DNA of 64,000 nt from Chryseobacterium glaciei. Lineage in GTDB: Bacteria > Bacteroidota > Bacteroidia > Flavobacteriales > Weeksellaceae. Below the pieces are notes generated by a model. It was not told where the DNA came from, ran no database searches, and saw only the letters and a list, made by a program, of their open reading frames with translations. Of this stretch, positions 1-9,502 are shown in pieces (positions within the stretch are counted from its first letter, which is position 1; every line of letters begins with the position of its first letter). The position numbers and the translations under genes are program-made. The stretch lies in the NCBI RefSeq assembly GCF_001648155.1, contig NZ_CP015199.1:2985001-3049000 (forward strand), in the 5' to 3' direction.

Positions 1-171
1 AATGAGTAATCATTAATATTACATTATAAACCTATCTCAAGACTCTTGCAAGTGCAAGAAAGGTTTTGTCTTTGTGAGTGTTTTTATCGATTAAAAAGTT
101 GGTAGTAATGAGTTGGCAGTTGATCGTATTTACCATCAACAATCAACCAAAAACTAACAACCATATAACGC
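1..171. other. Probable 23S-5S rRNA spacer
   Basis: This AT-rich stretch lies directly upstream of the 5S rRNA gene and contains no tRNA and no ORF. The 23S rRNA itself is expected just outside the window. I cannot place the 3' end of 23S here, so the call rests on position alone. Confidence 0.45.
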
Positions 172-281
<110 letters not shown>

Positions 282-290
282 TTTTATTTA

Positions 291-325
291 AAAGTCTCAT
301 ACAGCAATGTATGAGACTTTTTTTT
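291..325 (+). terminator. Intrinsic terminator of the rRNA operon
   Basis: A perfect 13-bp stem (291-303 paired with 308-320) closes on the stable tetraloop GCAA and runs into a tract of T. It lies about 10 nt after the 5S gene, as expected for the end of an rRNA transcript. Confidence 0.92.
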
Positions 326-402
326 GATCCATACCTTAAGAACAACTCAACACATGAGCAATAGGGAATAGGTATTTTTCCTAGAAGCTAGATGCATATT
401 TG

Positions 403-470
403 TTCTGGCTAAAGCCAATTTACATAAATGCAATGATGAAAGCGGGTTAAAACCCACTCCTATTGATAAA
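403..470. repeat. Interspersed repeat with two AA-loop hairpins
   Basis: Two small hairpins sit close together: TGGCT-AA-AGCCA (406-417) and GGGTT-AA-AACCC (444-455), followed by CTCCTATTGAT. This GGCTAAAGCC / CTCCTATTGA arrangement resembles intergenic repeats I know from Bacteroidota genomes. The rest of 326-604 is AT-rich and holds no credible gene. Confidence 0.5.
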
Positions 471-604
471 ATATACAATTGTCAATTTGATATACTCGTT
501 TAGTAGATGAAATTTTTTATTACAAAGATGTTTTATGAGATAAATATTTCTAATACTTGAAAAAATAATTTATATTCTCAAAAACAGGAATAACTAATTT
601 TTAT

Positions 605-1018
605 TTAAACCTCAATAAATTTCCCTCTCTGATGTGGAGTAGGTAAATAACATTTCTGATTGGCTAATTTCATTCTATTTCTGGAAACCATATCGTAAAC
701 ACTATCACTTAGAAATGTAGGGAATATTTTTCCAATTGCGGAGAGCTTATAAATCCCGCCTAGTATTGATGCAATTTGTAAAACAGCCTTAGATTTTATT
801 AAATAATATTGATTTGGTTTCCAAAGATACATGGTATTGAATACTTTAGTTTCAAGGCCTCTTTCGGACAAAAAGCTTTGCCCAAAATCTGATTGCAATG
901 AAGCAAACATAAATTGATCATTTTTATCTCTTTCCAAAATCCATTGTACCCAGAAATTGCAGACTCCACATTCTCCGTCAAAAAATACAATCTGTTTATT
1001 TTGCCAATTTTCGTCCAT
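605..1018 (-). CDS. DCC-family (DUF393) thiol-disulfide oxidoreductase-like protein
   Basis: A 137-aa protein with the family hallmark near the N-terminus, FFDGECGVCNFW: D14 and a C17-x2-C20 pair that looks like a thioredoxin-type redox centre. The family (YuxK/DCC, DUF393) is annotated as thiol-disulfide oxidoreductase-like, and few substrates are known. No signal peptide is visible, so it is probably cytoplasmic. It lies 9 nt downstream of the CxxCH heme-binding gene on the same strand, so the two are probably co-transcribed, diverging from katG. The family call is secure; the biochemical role is inferred. Confidence 0.85.
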   Translation of the reverse strand: MDENWQNKQIVFFDGECGVCNFWVQWILERDKNDQFMFASLQSDFGQSFLSERGLETKVFNTMYLWKPNQYYLIKSKAVLQIASILGGIYKLSAIGKIFPTFLSDSVYDMVSRNRMKLANQKCYLPTPHQRGKFIEV

Positions 1019-1027
1019 GATTTATTT

Positions 1028-1489
1028 TTAAAATACCATTGCCCGTTCAGTTTCTTCTTTTACTTTTTTGAAGTATTTAATTAATTCCTGTCTTTGTTCA
1101 GTAGTTAATTTAGCATCCTGATGCCCTAGATAATATGAATCTAAAGGCATTTCTTCTTTTTCAATCATTTCAATGCATTCTTCAAGCTTATGAACTTGTC
1201 TTTTAGGTTCGTATGTAGCAAAGGTAGAGAAATTTAGATGCTTTCTTCCTTCATTAATATGATTTTTCAACAACCATGAAGAGGGAGCAATATCAGAATA
1301 CCAAGGATATTTTGATTCATTGGAATGGCAGTCGTAACAAGAAGTACTTATAATTTTTGCTATTTGAGGAGATGTCTTTTTTATTTTTAAAAAATCCATT
1401 CCGGGGGTTAGTGGTGGATTTGTTTTATCAATCGGAAAAAACTGAATGATAATAAATGCCACCAGAAGAACTACAATTACTTTTTTCAT
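1028..1489 (-). CDS. Heme-binding domain protein (Haem_bd type), exported
   Basis: A 153-aa protein with one N-terminal hydrophobic segment (residues 4-19, signal anchor or signal peptide) followed by a CxxCH site (C51, C54, H55) in the context SCYDCHSNESKYPWYSD. That context is typical of the Haem_bd family, in which the cysteines bind c-type heme and the mature part is periplasmic. The rest is hydrophilic with a charged helical C-terminus. It is the first gene of a two-gene minus-strand unit with the DCC protein, suggesting a small redox module next to katG. Electron donors and acceptors cannot be read from the sequence. Confidence 0.85.
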   Translation of the reverse strand: MKKVIVVLLVAFIIIQFFPIDKTNPPLTPGMDFLKIKKTSPQIAKIISTSCYDCHSNESKYPWYSDIAPSSWLLKNHINEGRKHLNFSTFATYEPKRQVHKLEECIEMIEKEEMPLDSYYLGHQDAKLTTEQRQELIKYFKKVKEETERAMVF

Positions 1490-1711
1490 ACGCTGAAATT
1501 CATGTTTCTAAATAGATAAAGTTATTAAAATTTTAGTAATAAAGAATATGAACAATATCGAAATGTCAACTATGCATTGCATTATTCTAAATATGAATTT
1601 TAATTATTGATTTTTATTTAAGTTAAAGCTAATTTTTATTAACTTAAATGCATTATTATATCTTTTATACATATGTTGAGTGAAAATCCATATTTAATCA
1701 ATCTTTATAGC

Positions 1712-1726
1712 TTTTAACTATTATAA
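1712..1726. promoter_or_regulatory. PerR-box-like site upstream of katG
   Basis: TTTTAAC-T-ATTATAA matches the PerR consensus TTATAAT-N-ATTATAA at 13 of 15 positions, with one half perfect. It lies about 16 bp upstream of the proposed katG -33 element. PerR is a peroxide-sensing Fur-family repressor that often controls katG/katA. The DNA here is very AT-rich, so chance similarity is possible. Confidence 0.3.
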
Positions 1727-1742
1727 AAATTTTATTGATAGA

Positions 1743-1773
1743 TTGTATTTATTGATTAAGCGTTGTAAGTTTG
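1743..1773 (+). promoter_or_regulatory. Probable katG promoter
   Basis: The -7 element TAAGTTTG (1766-1773) matches the Bacteroidota consensus TAnnTTTG, with a TTG (1743-1745) 20 bp upstream as -33 element. The start codon is about 60 nt downstream. The whole 1490-1834 gap is AT-rich and otherwise empty. Confidence 0.5.
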
Positions 1774-1828
1774 TATAAATATTAATAGACGAGATATTAA
1801 AACTGTATAAATCAACATAAAAAATTAA

Positions 1829-4114
<2,286 letters not shown>

Positions 4115-4141
4115 ATTTAACACTTAACATAATATTTATTG

Positions 4142-4168
4142 AGACAGTCATTTTGGCTGTCTTTTTTT
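4142..4168 (+). terminator. Intrinsic terminator after katG
   Basis: An 8-bp stem, AGACAGTC (4142-4149) with GGCTGTCT (4155-4162, one G-T pair), has a 5-nt loop and is followed by seven T. Confidence 0.85.
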
Positions 4169-4221
4169 GTGAATTATAACTAATTTTATACTTGAAAGTA
4201 ATTAAATTTTAAAATAAAACC

Positions 4222-4229
4222 TATATTTG
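4222..4229 (+). promoter_or_regulatory. Probable -7 element (TATATTTG)
   Basis: An exact TAnnTTTG match 21 nt before the ATG at 4251. The nearest upstream TTG (4192-4194) is about 27 bp away, longer than usual, so the -33 element is doubtful. Confidence 0.4.
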
Positions 4230-4250
4230 TTGCAGAAAAAACAAACTTAA

Positions 4251-4874
4251 ATGACTAAAAAATTATTTCCTGCCTTACTTTTGGTAGGCACATTTGCTTT
4301 TACTAATGCACAAGTTGGGGTTAATACTGATACTCCACATGCTACTTTAGATGTAGTTGGAGATGCTTCAAACAATGCAAAATTAGATGGAATCATCGCT
4401 CCAAGAATTTCCGGAGACTTATTAAAAACTAAAAGTTATACTTCTTTACAAACAGGTGCTTTGGTTTATGTTACAACTGCAGATTCTTCTCCAAGCGGAC
4501 AAACTTTAGATGTTACTTCTACAGGTTACTATTATTTTAATGGAGATTTAGACAAATGGATTAAAATTAAATCAGGGACTTCGTCAGAACCCTACGATAC
4601 GCCAAATTCAGGAAGTTTAACACTTAATGATACTCATCATGCCGTAAGAATTTATTGAGGAAATACAGGAATTGTTCTTCCCAATGCGAGTACATGTAAA
4701 GGAAGAATTTACATTTTAATAGGAAGTAATGGCATCACATCAAAACCAATTTCTGTTGTTGCAGGAACAGGCATTTACGATGATGTTACCAATGCAGGGA
4801 TTACTTCAATTTCGGGTGGACAAAGATATCAGATCCAAAGTGACGGAATTGGATGGATTGTTATAGGAAGATAA
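4251..4874 (+). pseudogene. Secreted protein gene interrupted by an in-frame TGA
   Basis: Reading from ATG 4251 gives a signal peptide (ending FTNAQ), then VGVNTDTPHATLDVVGDA and further sequence up to a TGA at 4656-4658 (codon 136). The same frame stays open after this stop for another 71 codons and ends at TAA 4872-4874, just before a terminator. The downstream part (GIVLPNASTCKGRIYILIGS, then ISVVAGTGIYDDV) reads as normal protein and completes a 207-residue product. The sequence around the stop (AVRIY-stop-GNTG) fits a TGG to TGA change of one Trp codon. TGG is used for Trp elsewhere here, so recoding is unlikely. A nonsense allele or a sequencing error are the main explanations. Confidence 0.8.
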
Positions 4875-4878
4875 ATTT

Positions 4879-4903
4879 AAACCTCTCAAAATGAGAGGTT
4901 TTT
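4879..4903 (+). terminator. Intrinsic terminator after the interrupted secreted gene
   Basis: A 10-bp stem, AAACCTCTCA (4879-4888) with TGAGAGGTTT (4892-4901), has a 3-nt loop and a short T run. It lies 4 nt after the distal TAA, supporting 4874 as the original gene end. Confidence 0.85.
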
Positions 4904-4905
4904 CA

Positions 4906-4994
4906 TTGCTAAATAATAAAGCGCTATCTTTGCAAAAAATTGAGCTCCAAAAGTTGGAGTAACTCATTAATAACTTGTCCTTTATTATGAAGGA
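4906..4994 (+). promoter_or_regulatory. der promoter and structured leader
   Basis: TATCTTTG (4925-4932) is a good -7 element, with TTG at 4906-4908. The leader before the ATG at 5011 contains two small hairpins: CTCCAA-AAG-TTGGAG (4945-4959) and TCCTT/AAGGA (4978-4994). The second lies close to the start codon. No known riboswitch class was recognised. Confidence 0.45.
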
Positions 4995-5010
4995 TTATTA
5001 AACATTTTTT

Positions 5011-6321
5011 ATGTCAAATATTGTTGCTATCGTGGGGCGTCCCAATGTAGGGAAGTCCACATTATTCAACCGTTTTCTGGAAAGAAGAGAAGCTATTGTA
5101 GATTCTACTGCTGGTGTTACAAGAGACCGTCACTACGGAAAATCAGACTGGAACGGAGTAGATTTCACCGTTATCGATACAGGTGGATATGATGTGAACA
5201 ATGACGATGTTTTCCAGGAGGAAATCTCAAAACAGGTTCAGTTGGCTATTGATGAAGCTACGTCTATCATTTTTATGATGAATGTAGAAGAAGGTCTTAC
5301 TGATACAGATTACGAAATTCACGAACTTTTAAGAAGAGCAAACAAGCCAGTTTATATTGTAATTAACAAAGTAGATTCAGCTAAAGAAGAGATCGATGCT
5401 ACAGAATTCTACCAATTAGGAATTGACAAATACTATACTTTATCGTCTGCAACAGGCTCAGGAACAGGAGAAGTTTTAGATGATATCGTTAAAGATTTCC
5501 CGACTACAGATTATAAGGATCCATTCGAAGGTTTACCTAAAATTACGATTGCAGGTCGTCCGAATGTTGGAAAATCTACCTTAACAAATGCTTTATTGGA
5601 TGCTGATAGAAATATCGTAACTGATGTTGCAGGAACTACAAGAGACAGTATTCAAACGCTTTACAATAAATTCGGACACGAGTTTGTATTGGTTGATACT
5701 GCCGGAATGAGAAGGAAATCTAAGGTAAACGAGGATTTGGAATTCTATTCTGTAATGAGATCTATCCGTTCTATTGAATATTCAGACGTTGTGATCATCA
5801 TGGTTGATGCTACTTTAGGATGGGAATCTCAGGATATGAACATCTTTGGTTTAGCACAGAAAAACAGAAAAGGAATCGTAATTGTTGTTAACAAATGGGA
5901 TCTTGTTGAAGATAAGCACACCAATACAGTACGTGATTTTGAGCAGTCAATTAAAGATAAAATTGGTCAGTTCAGCGATATTCCAATTCTTTTTGTTTCA
6001 GCGTTAACGAAACAGAGAATTCTGAAAGCTGTAGAAATGGCAATGTTGGTTTATGAAGACCGTAAGAAGAAGATCAAGACTTCAAAATTAAATGAAATCA
6101 TGCTTCCAATCTTCGAACGTACTCCGCCACCTGCAAACAAAGGAAAATTCATTAAGATTAAATATTGTGTTCAGCTTCCTACACCGTCACCGCAGTTTGT
6201 ATTCTTCTGTAACTTACCGCAGTACGTGAAAGAACCATATAAGAGATTTGCTGAAAACCAATTGAGAAAAGAATTCGGGTTTACCGGAGTTCCAATCGAA
6301 GTGTATTTCAGACAGAAATAA
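5011..6321 (+). CDS. der: Ribosome-associated GTPase Der (EngA)
   Basis: A 436-aa essential GTPase for 50S ribosomal subunit maturation. It has the diagnostic tandem G domains: GRPNVGKST at residues 8-16 and again at 182-190, each with its own DxxG (DTGGYD, DTAGMR) and NKxD (NKVD, NKWD) motifs. The C-terminal KH-like domain follows (TPPPANKGKFIKIKY and onward). Length is normal. It is transcribed alone from a TAnnTTTG promoter and separated from upp by a terminator. Confidence 0.98.
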   Translation: MSNIVAIVGRPNVGKSTLFNRFLERREAIVDSTAGVTRDRHYGKSDWNGVDFTVIDTGGYDVNNDDVFQEEISKQVQLAIDEATSIIFMMNVEEGLTDTDYEIHELLRRANKPVYIVINKVDSAKEEIDATEFYQLGIDKYYTLSSATGSGTGEVLDDIVKDFPTTDYKDPFEGLPKITIAGRPNVGKSTLTNALLDADRNIVTDVAGTTRDSIQTLYNKFGHEFVLVDTAGMRRKSKVNEDLEFYSVMRSIRSIEYSDVVIIMVDATLGWESQDMNIFGLAQKNRKGIVIVVNKWDLVEDKHTNTVRDFEQSIKDKIGQFSDIPILFVSALTKQRILKAVEMAMLVYEDRKKKIKTSKLNEIMLPIFERTPPPANKGKFIKIKYCVQLPTPSPQFVFFCNLPQYVKEPYKRFAENQLRKEFGFTGVPIEVYFRQK

Positions 6322-6328
6322 AAAATAT

Positions 6329-6360
6329 ATCCCTTTTAGATTATTCTAAGAGGGATTTTA
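6329..6360 (+). terminator. Intrinsic terminator after der
   Basis: A 12-bp stem, 6329-6340 paired with 6345-6356 (one G-T pair), has loop TTAT and is followed by T-rich sequence. It lies 8 nt after the der stop codon. Confidence 0.85.
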
Positions 6361-6405
6361 TTCATATTAAATTTAATAATTTTAAATAAAAGCTTTTTCA
6401 GAATA

Positions 6406-7059
6406 ATGAGTACAATTGTGTTGTCAGAACAATTTTCGTTAATTAATTCTTGGATTAATGAACTTCGTAATGTTGATATTCAGCAAGACCGAATGAGGTT
6501 CCGTAGAAATATGGAGCGCATCGGAGAAATTGCTGCTTTTGAGATCAGTAAAGGTTTGGAAACAAAAGAAATTGAAATTCAGACGCCTTTAGATACAATT
6601 AAGGTTAAAGAAATTGCTGTTCAGCCCGTTATTACAACGATTCTGAGAGCTGGAGTTCCTTTGTTTGAAGGGATTTTAAACTATTTCGACAGAGCAGACT
6701 GCGGATTTGTAGCCGCTTACAGAAAACACGATGCGAACGATTATTTTTCAATCAAGCAGGATTATTTAACGTGTCCGAGCATTGAAGGTAGACCTCTAAT
6801 CGTTGGAGATCCAATGTTGGCAACAGGAGCATCTTTAATAGAAGCGATTAAAGATTTATTAACACACGGAAAACCGACTCAACTTCATATTGTTGCAGCA
6901 ATTGCTTCAAGACAAGGTGTTGAAACCATCGAAAAAGCTTATCCAGAAGCAAAAATTTGGGTAGGAGCTATTGATGAAAACTTAACATCAAAAGGTTATA
7001 TCAGTCCGGGATTGGGAGATGCCGGAGATTTAAGCTACGGAGAAAAACTTCAGAGATAA
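6406..7059 (+). CDS. upp: Uracil phosphoribosyltransferase
   Basis: A 217-aa enzyme of pyrimidine salvage converting uracil and PRPP to UMP. The PRPP-binding loop is VGDPMLATGASL (D135 region), and the C-terminal uracil-binding region is visible as ISPGLGDAGDLSYGE. Length matches the family. It ends 1 nt from the end of the convergent hydrolase gene, so the two transcripts must meet or overlap. Confidence 0.97.
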   Translation: MSTIVLSEQFSLINSWINELRNVDIQQDRMRFRRNMERIGEIAAFEISKGLETKEIEIQTPLDTIKVKEIAVQPVITTILRAGVPLFEGILNYFDRADCGFVAAYRKHDANDYFSIKQDYLTCPSIEGRPLIVGDPMLATGASLIEAIKDLLTHGKPTQLHIVAAIASRQGVETIEKAYPEAKIWVGAIDENLTSKGYISPGLGDAGDLSYGEKLQR

Positions 7060-7060
7060 T

Positions 7061-7750
7061 CTAAGAAAGATTCCAGAAATCTTTCATTAGATCAAATAAT
7101 AATATGGGTCGTACTTTGTCCAGAGGATGTTTTGTATCTGGAAGTACGGCCAATTTTGCGTTTGGGATCTTCTTGTAAACATCAATACTTTCCTCCAGAC
7201 TTACCATATTGTCTTTATCACCGATCATAATCTGAACGGGAGTTTCAATTTTAGTTAAAACTTTATCTTTCACCGGTGGATTTTTACCTAAAGAAACCAT
7301 CATTTTGGCAATATCCGGAAGTAATTGTTTCCATTGAGCGCCATGCTGAATTTCCAATTGTTCCGCATATTTTGGTATTTTCTCAAGAATAACATCAGGA
7401 TTTAATAATTTACTTTCTTTTAAAGATTGTTCTTCTGTCCAATCAAATTTTGTCCCCAAAGTGATAATAGAATTTACTTTTTTGGGATTTTCAGAAGCAT
7501 AACAAAGCGCAACATAACCTCCCATGCTGTGCCCAAAAATATAAATATCATCCAGATTTTCCTTTTCACAGTATTCAGTTATTTCCTGCACATATTTTTC
7601 AATAGTAATTCCATTTTCAGGCAAAGAGGTGTTTCCATGACCTGAAAATAAAGGGGTATGAATATTAAAATACTTTGAAAGTTCTTCTAAATAAGGATTA
7701 AACATGCTGCTGTGGCCTAAAGCTCCATGTAATAAAAGTAAATTTTTCAT
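7061..7750 (-). CDS. Alpha/beta hydrolase
   Basis: A 229-aa hydrolase starting at MKNLLLLHGALGH. The frame is open 11 codons further upstream (to 7783), but the extra residues are not conserved-looking and the hydrolase fold begins directly at this Met. The oxyanion-hole HGALGH lies at residues 8-13, the nucleophile elbow GHSMGG has S75, and the later IGDKD and DTKHP segments supply the likely Asp and His. It is cytoplasmic with no signal peptide. The substrate is unknown; the family covers esterases and related enzymes. Confidence 0.85.
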   Translation of the reverse strand: MKNLLLLHGALGHSSMFNPYLEELSKYFNIHTPLFSGHGNTSLPENGITIEKYVQEITEYCEKENLDDIYIFGHSMGGYVALCYASENPKKVNSIITLGTKFDWTEEQSLKESKLLNPDVILEKIPKYAEQLEIQHGAQWKQLLPDIAKMMVSLGKNPPVKDKVLTKIETPVQIMIGDKDNMVSLEESIDVYKKIPNAKLAVLPDTKHPLDKVRPILLFDLMKDFWNLS

Positions 7751-7884
7751 AATTAATAGTTTACCTGAAAGTATAAAAAACATTTGAGATAATAGAAATA
7801 TTTATTCAATAATCTATTAAAATCGAATAAGTAAAATAACAATAGTTGACTGTGCTTTGAAAAACATTTATAAAGATACTTGTG

Positions 7885-8526
7885 TTAAAAGTTATTATAT
7901 AAAGCAACTGCCTGAAAATTAGTACCCAACATATTTCCCCCCTGCGTGCAAGGAGTGTTGTCGAAACATATCCCTTCCAAAGATATAGAATGTGTTCCTG
8001 CAGCTAGTTCAATAGAAAAAGAACCGGTGTTGTAAAAATATCCTGTAAGATTTGTTCCTGTTAAAGTTGCATTAGAATAAGTATTACTTGTTCTAGACAT
8101 TGTATTGCCATCTACAAGTAAATGGGTTCTCAAAATACGGGCTCTACCATCAATAGCTGCAGCTGACAGAGAGATTGGGACAGAAAAATTGATCATTACT
8201 AACGCAGTCTTGGTCAATGTTATCGACTGTGTAGAAATTGTAGAGGCAAGGGTGTTATTGTTATTCAGGACAGCGGGCAAGGTTGTAAGGTTAAACAATT
8301 GCACATATTGCTGATTTAGGCTGCTTTTAGGAACATAATCTACATTTCCATTGGTATCTGTAGTTAAAACCTGAGTGTAATTTGTATCTGCTGATTTATC
8401 GGTAATAACTCGCATTCTTGAAGTTCCGTTTACATCTATAGTTCTTGTTGGTGTAGGTGTATTTATCCCTACTTGAGCATTAATAATTATTCCTAAAAAA
8501 ATTGAAAGTGGGTAAAGTTTTTTCAT
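7885..8526 (-). CDS. Secreted protein of the VGINT-TP family
   Basis: A 213-aa exported protein with a signal peptide ending at INAQ (about residue 18), then VGINTPTPTRTIDVNG. This opening is shared with the interrupted gene at 4251 and resembles the VGIGT-TP-LDV-G head of tail-fibre and adhesin-like proteins. The C-terminal half is rich in S, T, N and L, suggesting beta structure, with a Cys pair (ICFDNTPC). No type IX sorting domain is visible. It starts 22 nt after comF on the same strand and may be co-transcribed. Function unknown; cell-surface location is inferred. Confidence 0.75.
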   Translation of the reverse strand: MKKLYPLSIFLGIIINAQVGINTPTPTRTIDVNGTSRMRVITDKSADTNYTQVLTTDTNGNVDYVPKSSLNQQYVQLFNLTTLPAVLNNNNTLASTISTQSITLTKTALVMINFSVPISLSAAAIDGRARILRTHLLVDGNTMSRTSNTYSNATLTGTNLTGYFYNTGSFSIELAAGTHSISLEGICFDNTPCTQGGNMLGTNFQAVALYNNF

Positions 8527-8548
8527 TATTTGATTTTAATTTATAGTA

Positions 8549-9211
8549 TTATTTATCTATCGCCATTACCAGTACGCTTACCTTGTTATCTCCTGTTTTA
8601 AGGATTTCCCATGCTACTGTGGCAATTGTATTTCCAGTTGTAAAAACATCATCAACTAAAAGCACATGTTTTCCAGAAATATTTTTATTGATTGAGAATA
8701 TATTTTCAGTACTCAAACGGTGCTTTTTATCTTTCAAAGCCTGCGCTTTTGAATAATGATTTCTCAAAATTACTTCATGATCGAAAGGTATTTTGTAAAA
8801 CTCAGATAATGTCTCAGCAAACAGATGCAACTGATTATACCCCCGTTCTTTCAATTTCTTTGTATGAAGAGGAATGCTGACTATCAGATCTGGTTTTTCA
8901 TTTTTGAAATCTACACGTTCTGTGATCCAATTGGCTAAAATTTCACCTGTTTTTTCTCTGTTTTTATATTTTAATTCATGTATAATTTTCCGGCTTAAGC
9001 TTTCTTTTTCAAACTGTATCAATGCATATGCGTTTTCTACAGGAAAAAGCGTTTTACATATTTCTTTAAGTATATTTTCCTCAAAATAATCAAAATGGGT
9101 AAACTGAATTTTTTCAAAACATACATTACAAGCGATAAGATTATTCTCAATAATTTTATTACAAGCTAAGCAACGATTTGGAAATAACACATCAAGAAAT
9201 ATATCTTTCAA
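8549..9211 (-). CDS. comF: ComF-family phosphoribosyltransferase-like protein
   Basis: A 220-aa protein with an N-terminal zinc-finger-like set (C14, C17, C28, C31) and a type I phosphoribosyltransferase domain with PRPP loop LLVDDVFTTGNT near residue 190. ComF proteins take part in DNA uptake during competence in some bacteria and are often kept in non-competent ones. The start is a TTG at 9211. The codon immediately upstream in frame is TGA and there is no ATG before the conserved Cys set, so TTG is the only sensible start. Confidence 0.9.
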   Translation of the reverse strand: MKDIFLDVLFPNRCLACNKIIENNLIACNVCFEKIQFTHFDYFEENILKEICKTLFPVENAYALIQFEKESLSRKIIHELKYKNREKTGEILANWITERVDFKNEKPDLIVSIPLHTKKLKERGYNQLHLFAETLSEFYKIPFDHEVILRNHYSKAQALKDKKHRLSTENIFSINKNISGKHVLLVDDVFTTGNTIATVAWEILKTGDNKVSVLVMAIDK

Positions 9212-9502
9212 TCAATAGTTTTTTTACAAATTAATGAAAATCAATTCATTTGGAAGTGAATTTTAGTGAAAAAATTAATTTAATTTACTTATTTATGATT
9301 TATTACGCTTTATTCCTATTGATTCAATAAAAAATAAACTGAAAATCTTTTTATTAAGTAAAATATCAACATTTTTTAATAGTTAATTGTAGATTAATCG
9401 ATTATGCAAATTTAATTATGTTGAATTTAGTTTTTAACTAAAATTTGAAGGCTGAAAATCAAGAATTATAGTTGAAAATAAACCGTGCAAGTTCTTATTA
9501 AA
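9212..9502. other. Intergenic region without recognisable features
   Basis: A very AT-rich gap of 291 nt between the start of comF and the end of the scfR-like gene. I see no ORF, no clear hairpin with a T tract and no TAnnTTTG element in a useful position. Confidence 0.5.

Noticed and set aside
1..171. tRNA in the 23S-5S spacer
   Set aside because: No GTTC-A/G-A-N-C T-loop or acceptor pairing could be found.
4656..4658. TGA read as Trp or selenocysteine
   Set aside because: TGG is used for Trp throughout, other genes here end in TGA, and no selenocysteine insertion element is visible after the codon.
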